The notes under the pieces: model-generated
What the model was told of the DNA's origin: nothing
What the model saw: only the letters and a program-made list of their open reading frames with translations
Databases searched by the model: none
Translations under genes and position numbers: made by a program
Shown here: piece after piece, positions 27,999 through 34,641 of the stretch
How the letters are laid out: each line of letters opens with the position of its first letter
Position numbering within the stretch: position 1 is the stretch's first letter
NCBI RefSeq assembly: GCF_001262635.1
Contig: NZ_JXYH01000043.1
Coordinates: forward strand, 1-34,641
From: Aestuariivita boseongensis
GTDB taxonomy: Bacteria > Pseudomonadota > Alphaproteobacteria > Rhodobacterales > Rhodobacteraceae
Reading direction: 5' to 3'
DNA: 34,641 nt

Positions 27999-28074
27999 TG
28001 TGGATAAGCTGGGGCGGGGAACCCCGCCTTGGTGCCAGGAGAAACGGGCAGACAGGGCGAGGGTGGACTCGAAC

Positions 28075-28659
28075 ATGGACGGCGATTTCAGGACGGAATT
28101 TGTACGCGAACCCGGGGCGTTAAAGCAGCATCCCGCGCTGGTGCTGAATGCCGATTACCGCCCCTTATCCTATTACCCGCTGTCGCTGTGGACCTGGCAG
28201 GATGCGATCAAGGCGGCCTGGCTGGACCGGGTGGATATCGTGGCCGAATATGACGAGGTGGTCAGATCTCCCAGTACGGAGATCAGGATCCCCTCGGTCG
28301 TCGTTCTGAAAGACTATGTCAAACCTCAAAAGCGCGTGGCCTTCACGCGCTTTAATTTATTTCTGAGGGACGAATTCCGCTGCCAGTATTGCGGCGCCAA
28401 GGGCGAACTGACCTTTGACCATGTGGTGCCGCGCGCCAGCGGGGGCGTGACCAGTTGGCAGAACGTGGTGGCCGCCTGTGCGCCGTGTAACCTGCGCAAA
28501 GGGTCGAAATCGCTGCATCAATCGGGGCTTGCGCTGCGCAAACCCCCGCGCCAGCCAGGCGCAGAGGAATTGCGCAACATGGGCCGGAAATTCCCGCCCA
28601 ATTACCTGCACGAAAGCTGGATGGATTTCCTTTATTGGGATGCCGAGCTTGACGCCTGA
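28075..28659 (+). CDS. HNH endonuclease domain protein
   Basis: A 194-residue protein. The C-terminal HNH/zinc fold has C103-x-x-C106 (CQYCG), D115-H116 (TFDHVVPRASGG), N130 (SWQNVV) and C135-x-x-C138 (CAPCNLRKG), so both metal cysteine pairs and catalytic residues are present. The N-terminal ~95 residues contain ALVLNADYRPLSYYPLSLW, which is common in this housekeeping-type HNH family. Target DNA is unknown. The ATG at 28075 is near an AT-rich promoter region; the frame is open to 27874. It precedes yqaA by 44 bases. Confidence 0.87.
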   Translation: MDGDFRTEFVREPGALKQHPALVLNADYRPLSYYPLSLWTWQDAIKAAWLDRVDIVAEYDEVVRSPSTEIRIPSVVVLKDYVKPQKRVAFTRFNLFLRDEFRCQYCGAKGELTFDHVVPRASGGVTSWQNVVAACAPCNLRKGSKSLHQSGLALRKPPRQPGAEELRNMGRKFPPNYLHESWMDFLYWDAELDA

Positions 28660-28703
28660 GCCTGCCCGTGCTTGACCCGGCCTGACGAGGCAAAGGCAGG
28701 CAT

Positions 28704-29282
28704 ATGATCCGCAAGCTGTACGACTGGACCATCTCGATGGCCGATCATCCACGTGCGTTGTGGGTTCTGGCCTTTGTGGCGTTCATCGAAAGCTCGGTCT
28801 TTCCGATCCCGCCCGATGTTCTGATGATCCCTATGATACTTGCCGCGCCCCATCGCGCCTGGCTGATTGCTGCTGTGGCTTTGGTGTCATCGGTGCTGGG
28901 CGGCATGCTGGGTTATGCCATCGGGTATTTCGCCTATGACAGCATCGGACAACCCGTGCTGGAGGCTTTGGGCAAAGGCGACGCGATCGAGGCGTTCAAC
29001 ACCCGTTTCAACGATTTCGGCTTCTGGGCGGTGCTGACGGCAGGGGTGACGCCGTTCCCCTATAAGGTCATCACGATCATGTCCGGCTGGACCGGCATGC
29101 CCCTGGGCACCTTCATCGCCACATCGATCCTGGCGCGGGGCCTGCGGTTTTTCATCGTGGCGGGGCTTCTGTGGAAATACGGCGCGCCCATCCGCGACTT
29201 TATCGAACGGCGTCTGGGCTTGATGTTCACATTGTTCATCTTTTTGCTGGTGGGCGGATTTTTTGCAGTGGGACTGCTATGA
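28704..29282 (+). CDS. YqaA-type VTT/DedA-like membrane protein
   Basis: A 192-residue membrane protein with about five hydrophobic segments. The conserved ESSVFPIPPDVLMIPM and GVTPFPYKVITIMSGWTGMP are hallmarks of the YqaA branch of the VTT/DedA (SNARE-associated) family. DedA proteins move lipid carriers across the inner membrane; the YqaA role is not settled. Its stop overlaps the dsbB start in an ATGA, giving a coupled pair, and the HNH gene is 44 bases upstream. Confidence 0.87.
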   Translation: MIRKLYDWTISMADHPRALWVLAFVAFIESSVFPIPPDVLMIPMILAAPHRAWLIAAVALVSSVLGGMLGYAIGYFAYDSIGQPVLEALGKGDAIEAFNTRFNDFGFWAVLTAGVTPFPYKVITIMSGWTGMPLGTFIATSILARGLRFFIVAGLLWKYGAPIRDFIERRLGLMFTLFIFLLVGGFFAVGLL

Positions 29283-29737
29283 CACGACAGTTTTATGTGA
29301 TCCTCGCCGCGGGCGGATCTGCGGCATTGCTGCTGGGGGCGTTTGCGTTTCAGCATATCGGCGGCATGGCGCCCTGCGCCTTGTGCATCTGGCAACGCTG
29401 GCCACATGCGGTGGCGATCGCGCTGGGTTTTCTGGCGCTGGCTTTGGGCGGCACGGCTTTTGCCTGGCTGGGCGCGCTGGCGGCGCTGACCACGGCGGGG
29501 ATCGGGATTTACCACACCGGGGTCGAACGCGACTGGTGGGAAGGCCCCACGACCTGTTCGGGCGGCGATATCGGGTCGATGAGTTCGGGCGACCTGTTCA
29601 ACCAGATCATGGCGGCACCTCTGGTGCGCTGCGACGAGGTTCCGTGGGAGATGCTGGGCCTGTCCATGGCCAGCTGGAACGCGGTTGTGGCACTGGTGCT
29701 GGCCGCGCTGTGGGTGAAGGCGGCGCGGACGGTGTAA
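29279..29737 (+). CDS. dsbB: Disulfide bond formation protein B
   Basis: A 152-residue inner-membrane quinone-linked thiol oxidase with four membrane segments that reoxidises DsbA in the periplasm. The first Cys pair is C33-A-L-C36 in the APCALCIWQRWPH stretch, and the second is C93 (TTCSGG) and C118 (VRCDEVP). Length and spacing fit. It is shorter than E. coli DsbB but normal for alphaproteobacteria. No dsbA is in the window. Confidence 0.93.
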   Translation: MTRQFYVILAAGGSAALLLGAFAFQHIGGMAPCALCIWQRWPHAVAIALGFLALALGGTAFAWLGALAALTTAGIGIYHTGVERDWWEGPTTCSGGDIGSMSSGDLFNQIMAAPLVRCDEVPWEMLGLSMASWNAVVALVLAALWVKAARTV

Positions 29738-29753
29738 GGGCTGTCGGCGTTTC

Positions 29754-29798
29754 ATCCGGAGCGGTCCGGGTCGGGAAACAGAAACAGACCTTCCGGAT
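29754..29798. repeat. Inverted repeat after dsbB
   Basis: ATCCGGA (29754-29760) and TCCGGAT (29792-29798) are perfect arms with a 31-base spacer, in the 134-base gap before the unrecognised gene. A role in termination is possible but unsupported. Confidence 0.3.
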
Positions 29799-29871
29799 CG
29801 CAGTCACCGGCCCTAGTCTGAAACCTGTCAGGCCGTTGCCACCGCGACGGCACCTCGATAAGCGGGAATTT

Positions 29872-30360
29872 ATGAGACTATATGTCGACGCCAAACAGAC
29901 CGACCCAAAATTGATCGGCTGGAACAACGGGCTGAATTACGGCCAGATGTCCCGGTTCCAACCGAACCAGATTTTCCATTATGCGATGGTGTTTTCCCGG
30001 GAAGAGTTCCTTGCGCGGTTTTCAGAGATGTTTGCGAGGCAGGCCGCCGAATTCAAACGTATCGACGCAGAAGACGGGGATGAGCCGACAGCGTTTTCCG
30101 TCTTTGACTACGGCTCGCTTGAGCATGCGTTGCAGCATGGTCAGGCGCTTTATGAGTGTTTCGACGATCACATGATGACCGACGCTGTCCTGCCGCATCT
30201 TTGGCCGGGCGGCGGTGAAGGCAGACTGATCATCAATTCCCTGGATCGGGTGGAGGTGTCATCGGGGCAGGGCCGTGTCATTCTGGAGGGGCGCGGGTGG
30301 AATGGCCGGGTGGGGGAGATGCCGTCCGAAGACTGGTTGAACGGACAGGCCTATGATTGA
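29872..30360 (+). CDS. Hypothetical protein
   Basis: A 162-residue soluble protein that I do not recognise. It has no signal peptide or membrane segment, is rich in Phe, Met and acidic residues (FARQAAEFKRIDAEDGDEPT), and contains FDYGSLEHALQHGQALYECF and LWPGGGEGRLIINSLDRVEV. The last looks like mixed alpha/beta. GCGGGAA precedes the ATG at 29872, and the frame runs back to 29263 through dsbB, which I regard as a shadow. GC is lower than its neighbours by eye. It converges on the Lrp-type gene 28 bases away. Confidence 0.7.
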   Translation: MRLYVDAKQTDPKLIGWNNGLNYGQMSRFQPNQIFHYAMVFSREEFLARFSEMFARQAAEFKRIDAEDGDEPTAFSVFDYGSLEHALQHGQALYECFDDHMMTDAVLPHLWPGGGEGRLIINSLDRVEVSSGQGRVILEGRGWNGRVGEMPSEDWLNGQAYD

Positions 30361-30388
30361 ACGCGGTGCGGCCTGTCCGCTGCGTCCG

Positions 30389-30814
30389 TCACCCGGCTTT
30401 CCGTGTGCTGAGTAACAGGGACGTCTCGCTGGTGGCGACCCCGTCGAATTTGCGGATTTTGCTGAGCGCGCCATCCAGCGCCTCCAGCGTTTCGGTGCCC
30501 AGTTCCACGATCAGGTCCCAGCGGCCGTTGGTGGAATGGACCGCGCGCACCTCGCTGAGGCCCTGCAACTGCCGCACGATCCGATCTGTGCCGCGCCCTT
30601 CGATGCCCAGCATCATCAGTCCGCGCACCGGATCGCGCAGCGTATCTTCGCGCAGCACCACCGAAAAGCCCAGGATATCGCCGGTCTGCTGAAGCCGGTC
30701 CAGCCGCACCCGCACCGTGGTGCGCGACAGCCCCAGTTCCTGCGCCAGATCCGACAGCGACGCGCGTGCATTGCGGCGCAGCGCTGCGATCAGGCGTTCG
30801 TCCGTTTTGTCCAT
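30389..30814 (-). CDS. Lrp/AsnC family transcriptional regulator
   Basis: A 141-residue regulator. The N-terminal helix-turn-helix is MDKTDERLIAALRRNARASL then DLAQELGLSRTTVRVRLDRL (about 21-40), and the C-terminal ~75 residues are the ligand-binding RAM domain (GRWDLIVELG). Proteins like it respond to amino acids. Divergent arginase and ornithine cyclodeaminase make arginine or ornithine the likely effector. A strong inverted repeat lies 13-28 bases ahead of its start, so autoregulation and control of arginase are likely. Confidence 0.9.
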   Translation of the reverse strand: MDKTDERLIAALRRNARASLSDLAQELGLSRTTVRVRLDRLQQTGDILGFSVVLREDTLRDPVRGLMMLGIEGRGTDRIVRQLQGLSEVRAVHSTNGRWDLIVELGTETLEALDGALSKIRKFDGVATSETSLLLSTRKAG

Positions 30815-30826
30815 AAGTGTTATTCG

Positions 30827-30842
30827 TTATGATCAATCATAA
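30827..30842. promoter_or_regulatory. Lrp-type operator between regulator and arginase
   Basis: TTATGAT-CA-ATCATAA: perfect 7-base arms with a 2-base spacer, AT-rich and within the 112-base divergent gap, as expected for an Lrp/AsnC site. It is 13-28 bases from the regulator start. Confidence 0.6.
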
Positions 30843-30883
30843 GGCGATTTGAGCAAAATGAGGGGTTAAAAGCAACGCAAATC

Positions 30884-30905
30884 GATCAGATATCTGGACC
30901 TGATC
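30884..30905. promoter_or_regulatory. Second inverted repeat near arginase
   Basis: GATCAG (30884-30889) and CTGATC (30900-30905) with a 10-base spacer holding most of the 10-base palindrome CAGATATCTG (30887-30896). It is 22-43 bases before the arginase ATG. It may be a second regulator contact. Confidence 0.35.
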
Positions 30906-30926
30906 CTGAACATTCCGAGTTGAAAC

Positions 30927-31847
30927 ATGTCCGATATCATTCTGATTGGCGCCCCCGTGGACAGCGGCAAGCGCCGGGCGGGCTGCCTGATGGGGCCCGA
31001 TGCCTATCGCACTGCGGGTCTGGCGCGCGCGCTCAGCGATCTGGGCCATAAAGTCAAAGATTGGGGCAACCTGAGCCCTGCCGATCACCGCCCCGACGCG
31101 CCCGATGCCAAGGTCCATGCGCTGAACGAAACCATCGGCTGGACGCACCGTCTGGTGCGCGCGGGCGAGGAAGCCGCCGCCAAGGGCGTGCCGGTCTTTC
31201 TGGGCGGCGATCACGCATTGTCTTTGGGGTCGGTCGCAGGTGTGGCGCGCCACGCAGCGACCGTGGGACGCCCGCAATTCGTGCTATGGCTTGACGCGCA
31301 TTCCGACTTCCACACACCCGAAACCAGCGAAAGCGGCAATCTGCATGGCACGCCGGTGGCCTATGTCACAGGGCGCGGCGGCTTTGCGGGTTTTCCGGAA
31401 CTCACGGCTCCGGTCGCGGCTGAGAACGTCTGCATGATCGGCCTGCGCTCGGTCGATGCGGCCGAACGCGCGATGCTGGAGCCCACCGCCATCCACCGCC
31501 ACGACATGCGCGAGATCGACGAGACCGGGATCGCCCAGCCTTTGGCGGCTTTTCTGGAGCGCGTGCGGGAGGCCAACGGTCTGCTGCATGTCAGCCTGGA
31601 CGTGGATTTCCTTGATCCGCAGATCGCGCCCGCTGTGGGCACCACAGTGCCCGGAGGCGCCACGATCCGTGAGGGCCATCTGGTGATGGAGATGATCCAT
31701 GACAGCGGGCTGATGACCTCGATGGATCTGGTAGAGCTGAACCCGTTTCTGGATGAACGCGGGCGGACGGCCCAGGTGATGGTGGATCTCTGCGCCTCGG
31801 CCTTCGGGCGGCGGGTGTTTGACCGGCCCACACGGGCCTATGCATAA
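30927..31847 (+). CDS. rocF: Arginase
   Basis: A 306-residue ureohydrolase that splits arginine to ornithine and urea in the cytoplasm with two Mn ions. Metal ligands are in GGDHALSLG (H96), WLDAHSDFHT (D123, H125, D127) and SLDVDFLDP (D225, D227). GNLHGTPVAY and MDLVELNPFLDE are also typical of arginase rather than agmatinase. Length is normal. It is followed after 13 bases by ornithine cyclodeaminase, so the pair converts arginine to proline. It is divergent from an Lrp-type regulator. The ribosome site is weak. Confidence 0.93.
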   Translation: MSDIILIGAPVDSGKRRAGCLMGPDAYRTAGLARALSDLGHKVKDWGNLSPADHRPDAPDAKVHALNETIGWTHRLVRAGEEAAAKGVPVFLGGDHALSLGSVAGVARHAATVGRPQFVLWLDAHSDFHTPETSESGNLHGTPVAYVTGRGGFAGFPELTAPVAAENVCMIGLRSVDAAERAMLEPTAIHRHDMREIDETGIAQPLAAFLERVREANGLLHVSLDVDFLDPQIAPAVGTTVPGGATIREGHLVMEMIHDSGLMTSMDLVELNPFLDERGRTAQVMVDLCASAFGRRVFDRPTRAYA

Positions 31848-31860
31848 GGAGGGCGCGACC

Positions 31861-32904
31861 ATGCAACCATCAGACAAGGCATTGGTGCCCTTCGTGTCGG
31901 TCGATCATATGATGCAGCTGATCCATCGCATTGGCGTGCATGAGATGCTGAAGGGATTGGCCGACTATATCGAAGCCGATTTCAAACGCTGGGAGCTTTT
32001 CGACAAAACCCCGCGCGTGGCCTCCCATTCCGCGGAAGGGGTGATCGAGCTGATGCCCACCTCGGATGGGGAGGTCTATGGTTTCAAATACGTCAACGGC
32101 CACCCCAAGAACACCCGCGACGGGCTGCAGACGGTCACGGCCTTTGGGCTTTTGGCGGATGTGGGCACGGGATATCCGGTGCTCTTGTCGGAAATGACCA
32201 TGCTGACGGCGATGCGCACGGCGGCGACATCCGGCCTTGTCGCGAAATACCTCGCGCCGAAGGGGGCCAAGACGATGGCCATGATCGGCAACGGTGCGCA
32301 ATCGGAATTCCAAAGCCTTGCGATGCAGGCGATTGCCGGAATTGAACGCGTCCAGATGTGGGATATCGACCCGGCGGCCACCGAAAAGGCCGTGCGCAAC
32401 CTGACCGGTTCGGGCCTGCAGGTCGTGGCCTGCGCGTCCGCCGAAGAGGCGATGGAGGGCGCTGAGATCATCACCACATGCACGGCTGACAAGGCCTATG
32501 CCACGATCCTCAGCGACAACATGGTCGGCCCCGGCGTGCATATCAACGCGATCGGCGGCGATTGCCCGGGCAAGACCGAATTGGCCCCCGGTATCCTGAC
32601 GCGGTCGGATGTCTTCGTGGAATACCCGCCCCAGACGCGGGTTGAGGGGGAAATCCAGCAGATGGATCCCGATTTTCCCGTGACCGAGCTTTGGCAGGTG
32701 ATGACGGGGCAGGCGCCGGGCCGGACGTCCGCCAGCCAGATCACGCTTTTTGACAGTGTGGGCTTTGCCATCGAGGATTTCAGCGCCCTGCGTTACGTGT
32801 GCGACCAGCTGGAGGGCACGGGGCTTTACCACGATCTGGACCTGTTGGCCGATCCGGATGATCCGCGCGATCTGTTCGGCATGCTTCAACGCGCAAAGGC
32901 ATAG
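31861..32904 (+). CDS. ocd: Ornithine cyclodeaminase
   Basis: A 347-residue NAD-dependent enzyme of the OCD/mu-crystallin family that turns ornithine to proline and ammonia. Rossmann motif MIGNGAQSEFQSLA is at 141-154, substrate-binding residues are FKYVNGHP (K77) and RTAATSG (119-125), and the catalytic Asp is likely D234 in IGGDCPGKTEL. AAGGAGGG precedes the ATG at 31861. It sits in operon with arginase, which supplies its substrate. The stop is followed by a hairpin and a 3'-end element. Confidence 0.94.
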   Translation: MQPSDKALVPFVSVDHMMQLIHRIGVHEMLKGLADYIEADFKRWELFDKTPRVASHSAEGVIELMPTSDGEVYGFKYVNGHPKNTRDGLQTVTAFGLLADVGTGYPVLLSEMTMLTAMRTAATSGLVAKYLAPKGAKTMAMIGNGAQSEFQSLAMQAIAGIERVQMWDIDPAATEKAVRNLTGSGLQVVACASAEEAMEGAEIITTCTADKAYATILSDNMVGPGVHINAIGGDCPGKTELAPGILTRSDVFVEYPPQTRVEGEIQQMDPDFPVTELWQVMTGQAPGRTSASQITLFDSVGFAIEDFSALRYVCDQLEGTGLYHDLDLLADPDDPRDLFGMLQRAKA

Positions 32905-33003
32905 GGGGTATTTGCGAGGCTCTGCCTCGCGCTCCGGGAGTATTTGGGGCCAGAAAGAAGCCAGAGAGCGTGTTGCTGCTTCTTTCTGGCTCAAAATACC
33001 CCA
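32905..33003. repeat. Hairpin and two convergent 3'-end elements
   Basis: Hairpin GCGAGGC-TCT-GCCTCGC (32914-32930), then an element for ocd (GGGAGTATTT 32936-32945, CCAGAAAGAAG 32950-32960 approx.), and an opposite-strand element for bmt (GGGGTATTTT then CCAGAAAGAAG). The two form a long imperfect inverted repeat with 11-base perfect inner arms. It can end both convergent transcripts. Confidence 0.65.
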
Positions 33004-33029
33004 ATACAACAGCCGTCGCTTGCGCGCGC

Positions 33030-34049
33030 TCAGCCGCGGCGGCGCCGTCCCCGACGTTCGCGTTGCGGCGCCCCCTCGTCATCGCCTGTGCCGTCGCTGG
33101 CCGAGGAGAATGCGCCCAGCTTGGCCACGATCTCTTCCAGCGCGGGGGCGGCCCCCTTGGGACGTGTGTCCAGCGCCTCGCGCATCAGGCGCAGGTGGTC
33201 GGGCATGGTGCCACAGCAGCCGCCGACGATCTTTGCGCCGGAATTGCGGGCCATCTCGGCGTAATCGGCCATCAGTTCCGGCGTGCCGTCGTAATGGATA
33301 TGGCCATCGACATATTTCGGGATGCCCGCATTTCCCTTGGCCACGATGGGCCGTTCTGTGCCCTGAGCGGCAAAGCCCAGAACCGTGCGCAACAGATCCG
33401 ACGCACCGGTGCCGCAATTGGCCCCGAAGGCCAGCGGCGGGTTGGGCAGGTCTTCGACCAGTTTCACCATCCCGTCCGAGGTCACGCCCATCATCGTGCG
33501 GCCTGCGGTGTCGAAACTCATTGTGCCGACCCAGTTCATGCCCGCCAGCGCAAAGGCCTCTGCCGCCGCGCGGTATTCTTCGGGGGCCGAGATCGTCTCG
33601 AGCCAGGCCACATCCGCGCCACCTTCTTTCAGACCATCGGCCTGTTCGTGAAACATCTCGACCGCCAGCTCGTGGCTGAGGCTGCCCACAGGCTCCATGA
33701 TCTCGCCCGTGGGGCCAACCGATCCGGCGACCACGATCTTGCGGCCCGCCTTGTCGGCCACTTCGCGGCCCAGTTCGGCACCCACGCGGTTCAGCTCACG
33801 CACGCGCTTATGCGCGTCGTGCAGCTTGAGGCGCGAGGCGTTGCCGCCAAAGGTGTTCGTCAGAAACAGATCGCTGCCCGCATCGACCGATCCCTGATAG
33901 AGGGCGCGGATCTTGGCGGGTTCATCGGTGTTCCACAGCTCGGGCGCGTCGCCGGACATCAGCCCCATGTTGAACAGGTTCGTGCCTGTCGCCCCATCCG
34001 CGAGGATCACGTCATGGGTGGCGAGCATTTCCGACAATGCGTCTGTCAT
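33030..34049 (-). CDS. bmt: Betaine-homocysteine S-methyltransferase
   Basis: A 339-residue zinc enzyme of the homocysteine S-methyltransferase family. It moves a methyl from glycine betaine (or a related donor) to homocysteine, making methionine. DGATGT (18-23) opens the barrel, and the zinc cysteines are C212 in GANCGTG and C278-C279 in GGCCGT. There is no B12 domain. The tail DDEGAPQRERRGRRRRG is very basic and not usual for the family. The ATG at 34049 follows AAGGA; the frame is open to 34091. A TetR-type gene lies 96 bases upstream on the same strand. The donor is inferred. Confidence 0.88.
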   Translation of the reverse strand: MTDALSEMLATHDVILADGATGTNLFNMGLMSGDAPELWNTDEPAKIRALYQGSVDAGSDLFLTNTFGGNASRLKLHDAHKRVRELNRVGAELGREVADKAGRKIVVAGSVGPTGEIMEPVGSLSHELAVEMFHEQADGLKEGGADVAWLETISAPEEYRAAAEAFALAGMNWVGTMSFDTAGRTMMGVTSDGMVKLVEDLPNPPLAFGANCGTGASDLLRTVLGFAAQGTERPIVAKGNAGIPKYVDGHIHYDGTPELMADYAEMARNSGAKIVGGCCGTMPDHLRLMREALDTRPKGAAPALEEIVAKLGAFSSASDGTGDDEGAPQRERRGRRRRG

Positions 34050-34145
34050 GGTTTTTTCCTTGAATGCATGCATGTGCCCGTTTGGCAGCAAGCCCGGTTT
34101 TGTGCAAATGGATTTCTTTCAACACGATTATGAGGGGCGGGCCAA

Positions 34146-34641
34146 TCACTCGTCCGGGCGGATCAATCCCAGCCCGCGCAGATAGATGCCGATGCCGGTT
34201 TCCAAGAGATCCTCGGGCGGGAAGGGGGATTGGGTCCCGGGAGAGTTGCGGGCGAACAGTTCGACCACGCCGTGGCTCATCGCCCAGATATGGGCGGAAA
34301 ACATCGACGCCGGGGGGCGTTTGTCTTCGGGGATGTGTTTGGAGAGATCGGTGGCAGCCAGTTCCAGCACGCCGCGCGCGCGGGTGGCCGCTTGGGCCAG
34401 TTCCGGTGTGCGGTTCACGGAAATCCCGCTTTCGAACATCGAAATGTAGTGCCCTGGATATTTGCGCGCAAAGGCCAGATAGGCGCGGCCCGTGGCCTCG
34501 AACGCGGCTAGGGCCGAGGGTTGGCCGCTGTCATAGGCATATTGCATGAGGTCCGCGAAGATCTCGTATCCTTGCCGGGCGGCCTCGGCGATCAGATCCT
34601 CACGCCCCTCGAAATGGCGATATACGGCGGCAGGCGTCACG
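34146..34641 (-). CDS. TetR family transcriptional regulator, 5' partial
   Basis: The 165-residue visible part starts within the helix-turn-helix (VTPAAVYRHFEGREDLIAEAAR) and continues with a TetR-type C-terminal domain; the N-terminus is beyond base 34641. The GTG codon at 34640 is internal, not a start. It lies just upstream of bmt and may regulate it or itself. The ligand is unknown. Confidence 0.88.
   Translation of the reverse strand, partial: VTPAAVYRHFEGREDLIAEAARQGYEIFADLMQYAYDSGQPSALAAFEATGRAYLAFARKYPGHYISMFESGISVNRTPELAQAATRARGVLELAATDLSKHIPEDKRPPASMFSAHIWAMSHGVVELFARNSPGTQSPFPPEDLLETGIGIYLRGLGLIRPDE

Noticed and set aside
34050-34145. A possible SAM or SAH riboswitch upstream of bmt
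   Set aside because: The leader is short and I could not recognise a conserved SAM-II, SAM-V or SAH fold in it.

Overview
The window looks like an ordinary stretch of a roseobacter-type (Rhodobacterales, Alphaproteobacteria) chromosome. The evidence is high GC (about 60-65% by eye), dense genes with many 4-base ATGA overlaps, a Mur-like Fur protein, a non-pyrrolysine MttB-family protein, a betaine-homocysteine methyltransferase, and a citramalate synthase gene following cysS. There is no rRNA or tRNA gene, phage, insertion sequence, integrase or CRISPR array, so this is my reading of gene content rather than a formal placement. I support 38 protein genes; the first (uup) and the last (a TetR regulator) run off the ends.

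Layout. 1-5.2 kb: uup (partial), an HSD17B10-like dehydrogenase, tyrS, anmK, a DUF985 cupin. 5.3-10.3 kb: a DAO-family flavin oxidoreductase, a GNAT acetyltransferase translationally coupled to eno, a DMT exporter, an AbrB-family membrane protein. 10.3-15 kb: Fur/Mur regulator, DUF533 protein, an EEP-fold hydrolase sharing its start codon bases with a divergent DUF2238 membrane protein, a second DMT exporter, and an ECF sigma factor divergent from a small exported EF-hand protein. 15-19 kb: MttB-family methyltransferase, outer-membrane beta-barrel protein, class I aminotransferase. 19-23.8 kb: cysS, then the tightly coupled set cimA, methyltransferase, squalene/phytoene-synthase-family protein. 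23.8-27.2 kb: MFS transporter, then cobK, alkA-like glycosylase and serine hydrolase in one operon. 27.2-30.4 kb: rluE, HNH endonuclease, YqaA-type membrane protein, dsbB, one unrecognised gene. 30.4-34.6 kb: an Lrp-type regulator divergent from arginase and ornithine cyclodeaminase (arginine to ornithine to proline), then bmt and a TetR regulator.

Working together: the clearest functional units are the arginase/ornithine cyclodeaminase operon with its Lrp regulator and a 16-base operator-like inverted repeat; the cimA-methyltransferase-NDUFAF6-like set; the sigma factor/EF-hand pair; and yqaA-dsbB. Most of what is unusual is small: a four-copy 3'-end element (GC-rich hairpin in two or three copies, then GTATTT and an AGAAGAAG-like tail) always downstream of a gene in the same orientation, two tandem palindromes sharing a 16-base core after tyrS, a perfect 22-base palindrome just ahead of cimA, and a sharp GC drop inside the last quarter of cysS. 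I found no convincing undescribed multi-gene system; the sigma/EF-hand pair is the nearest candidate.
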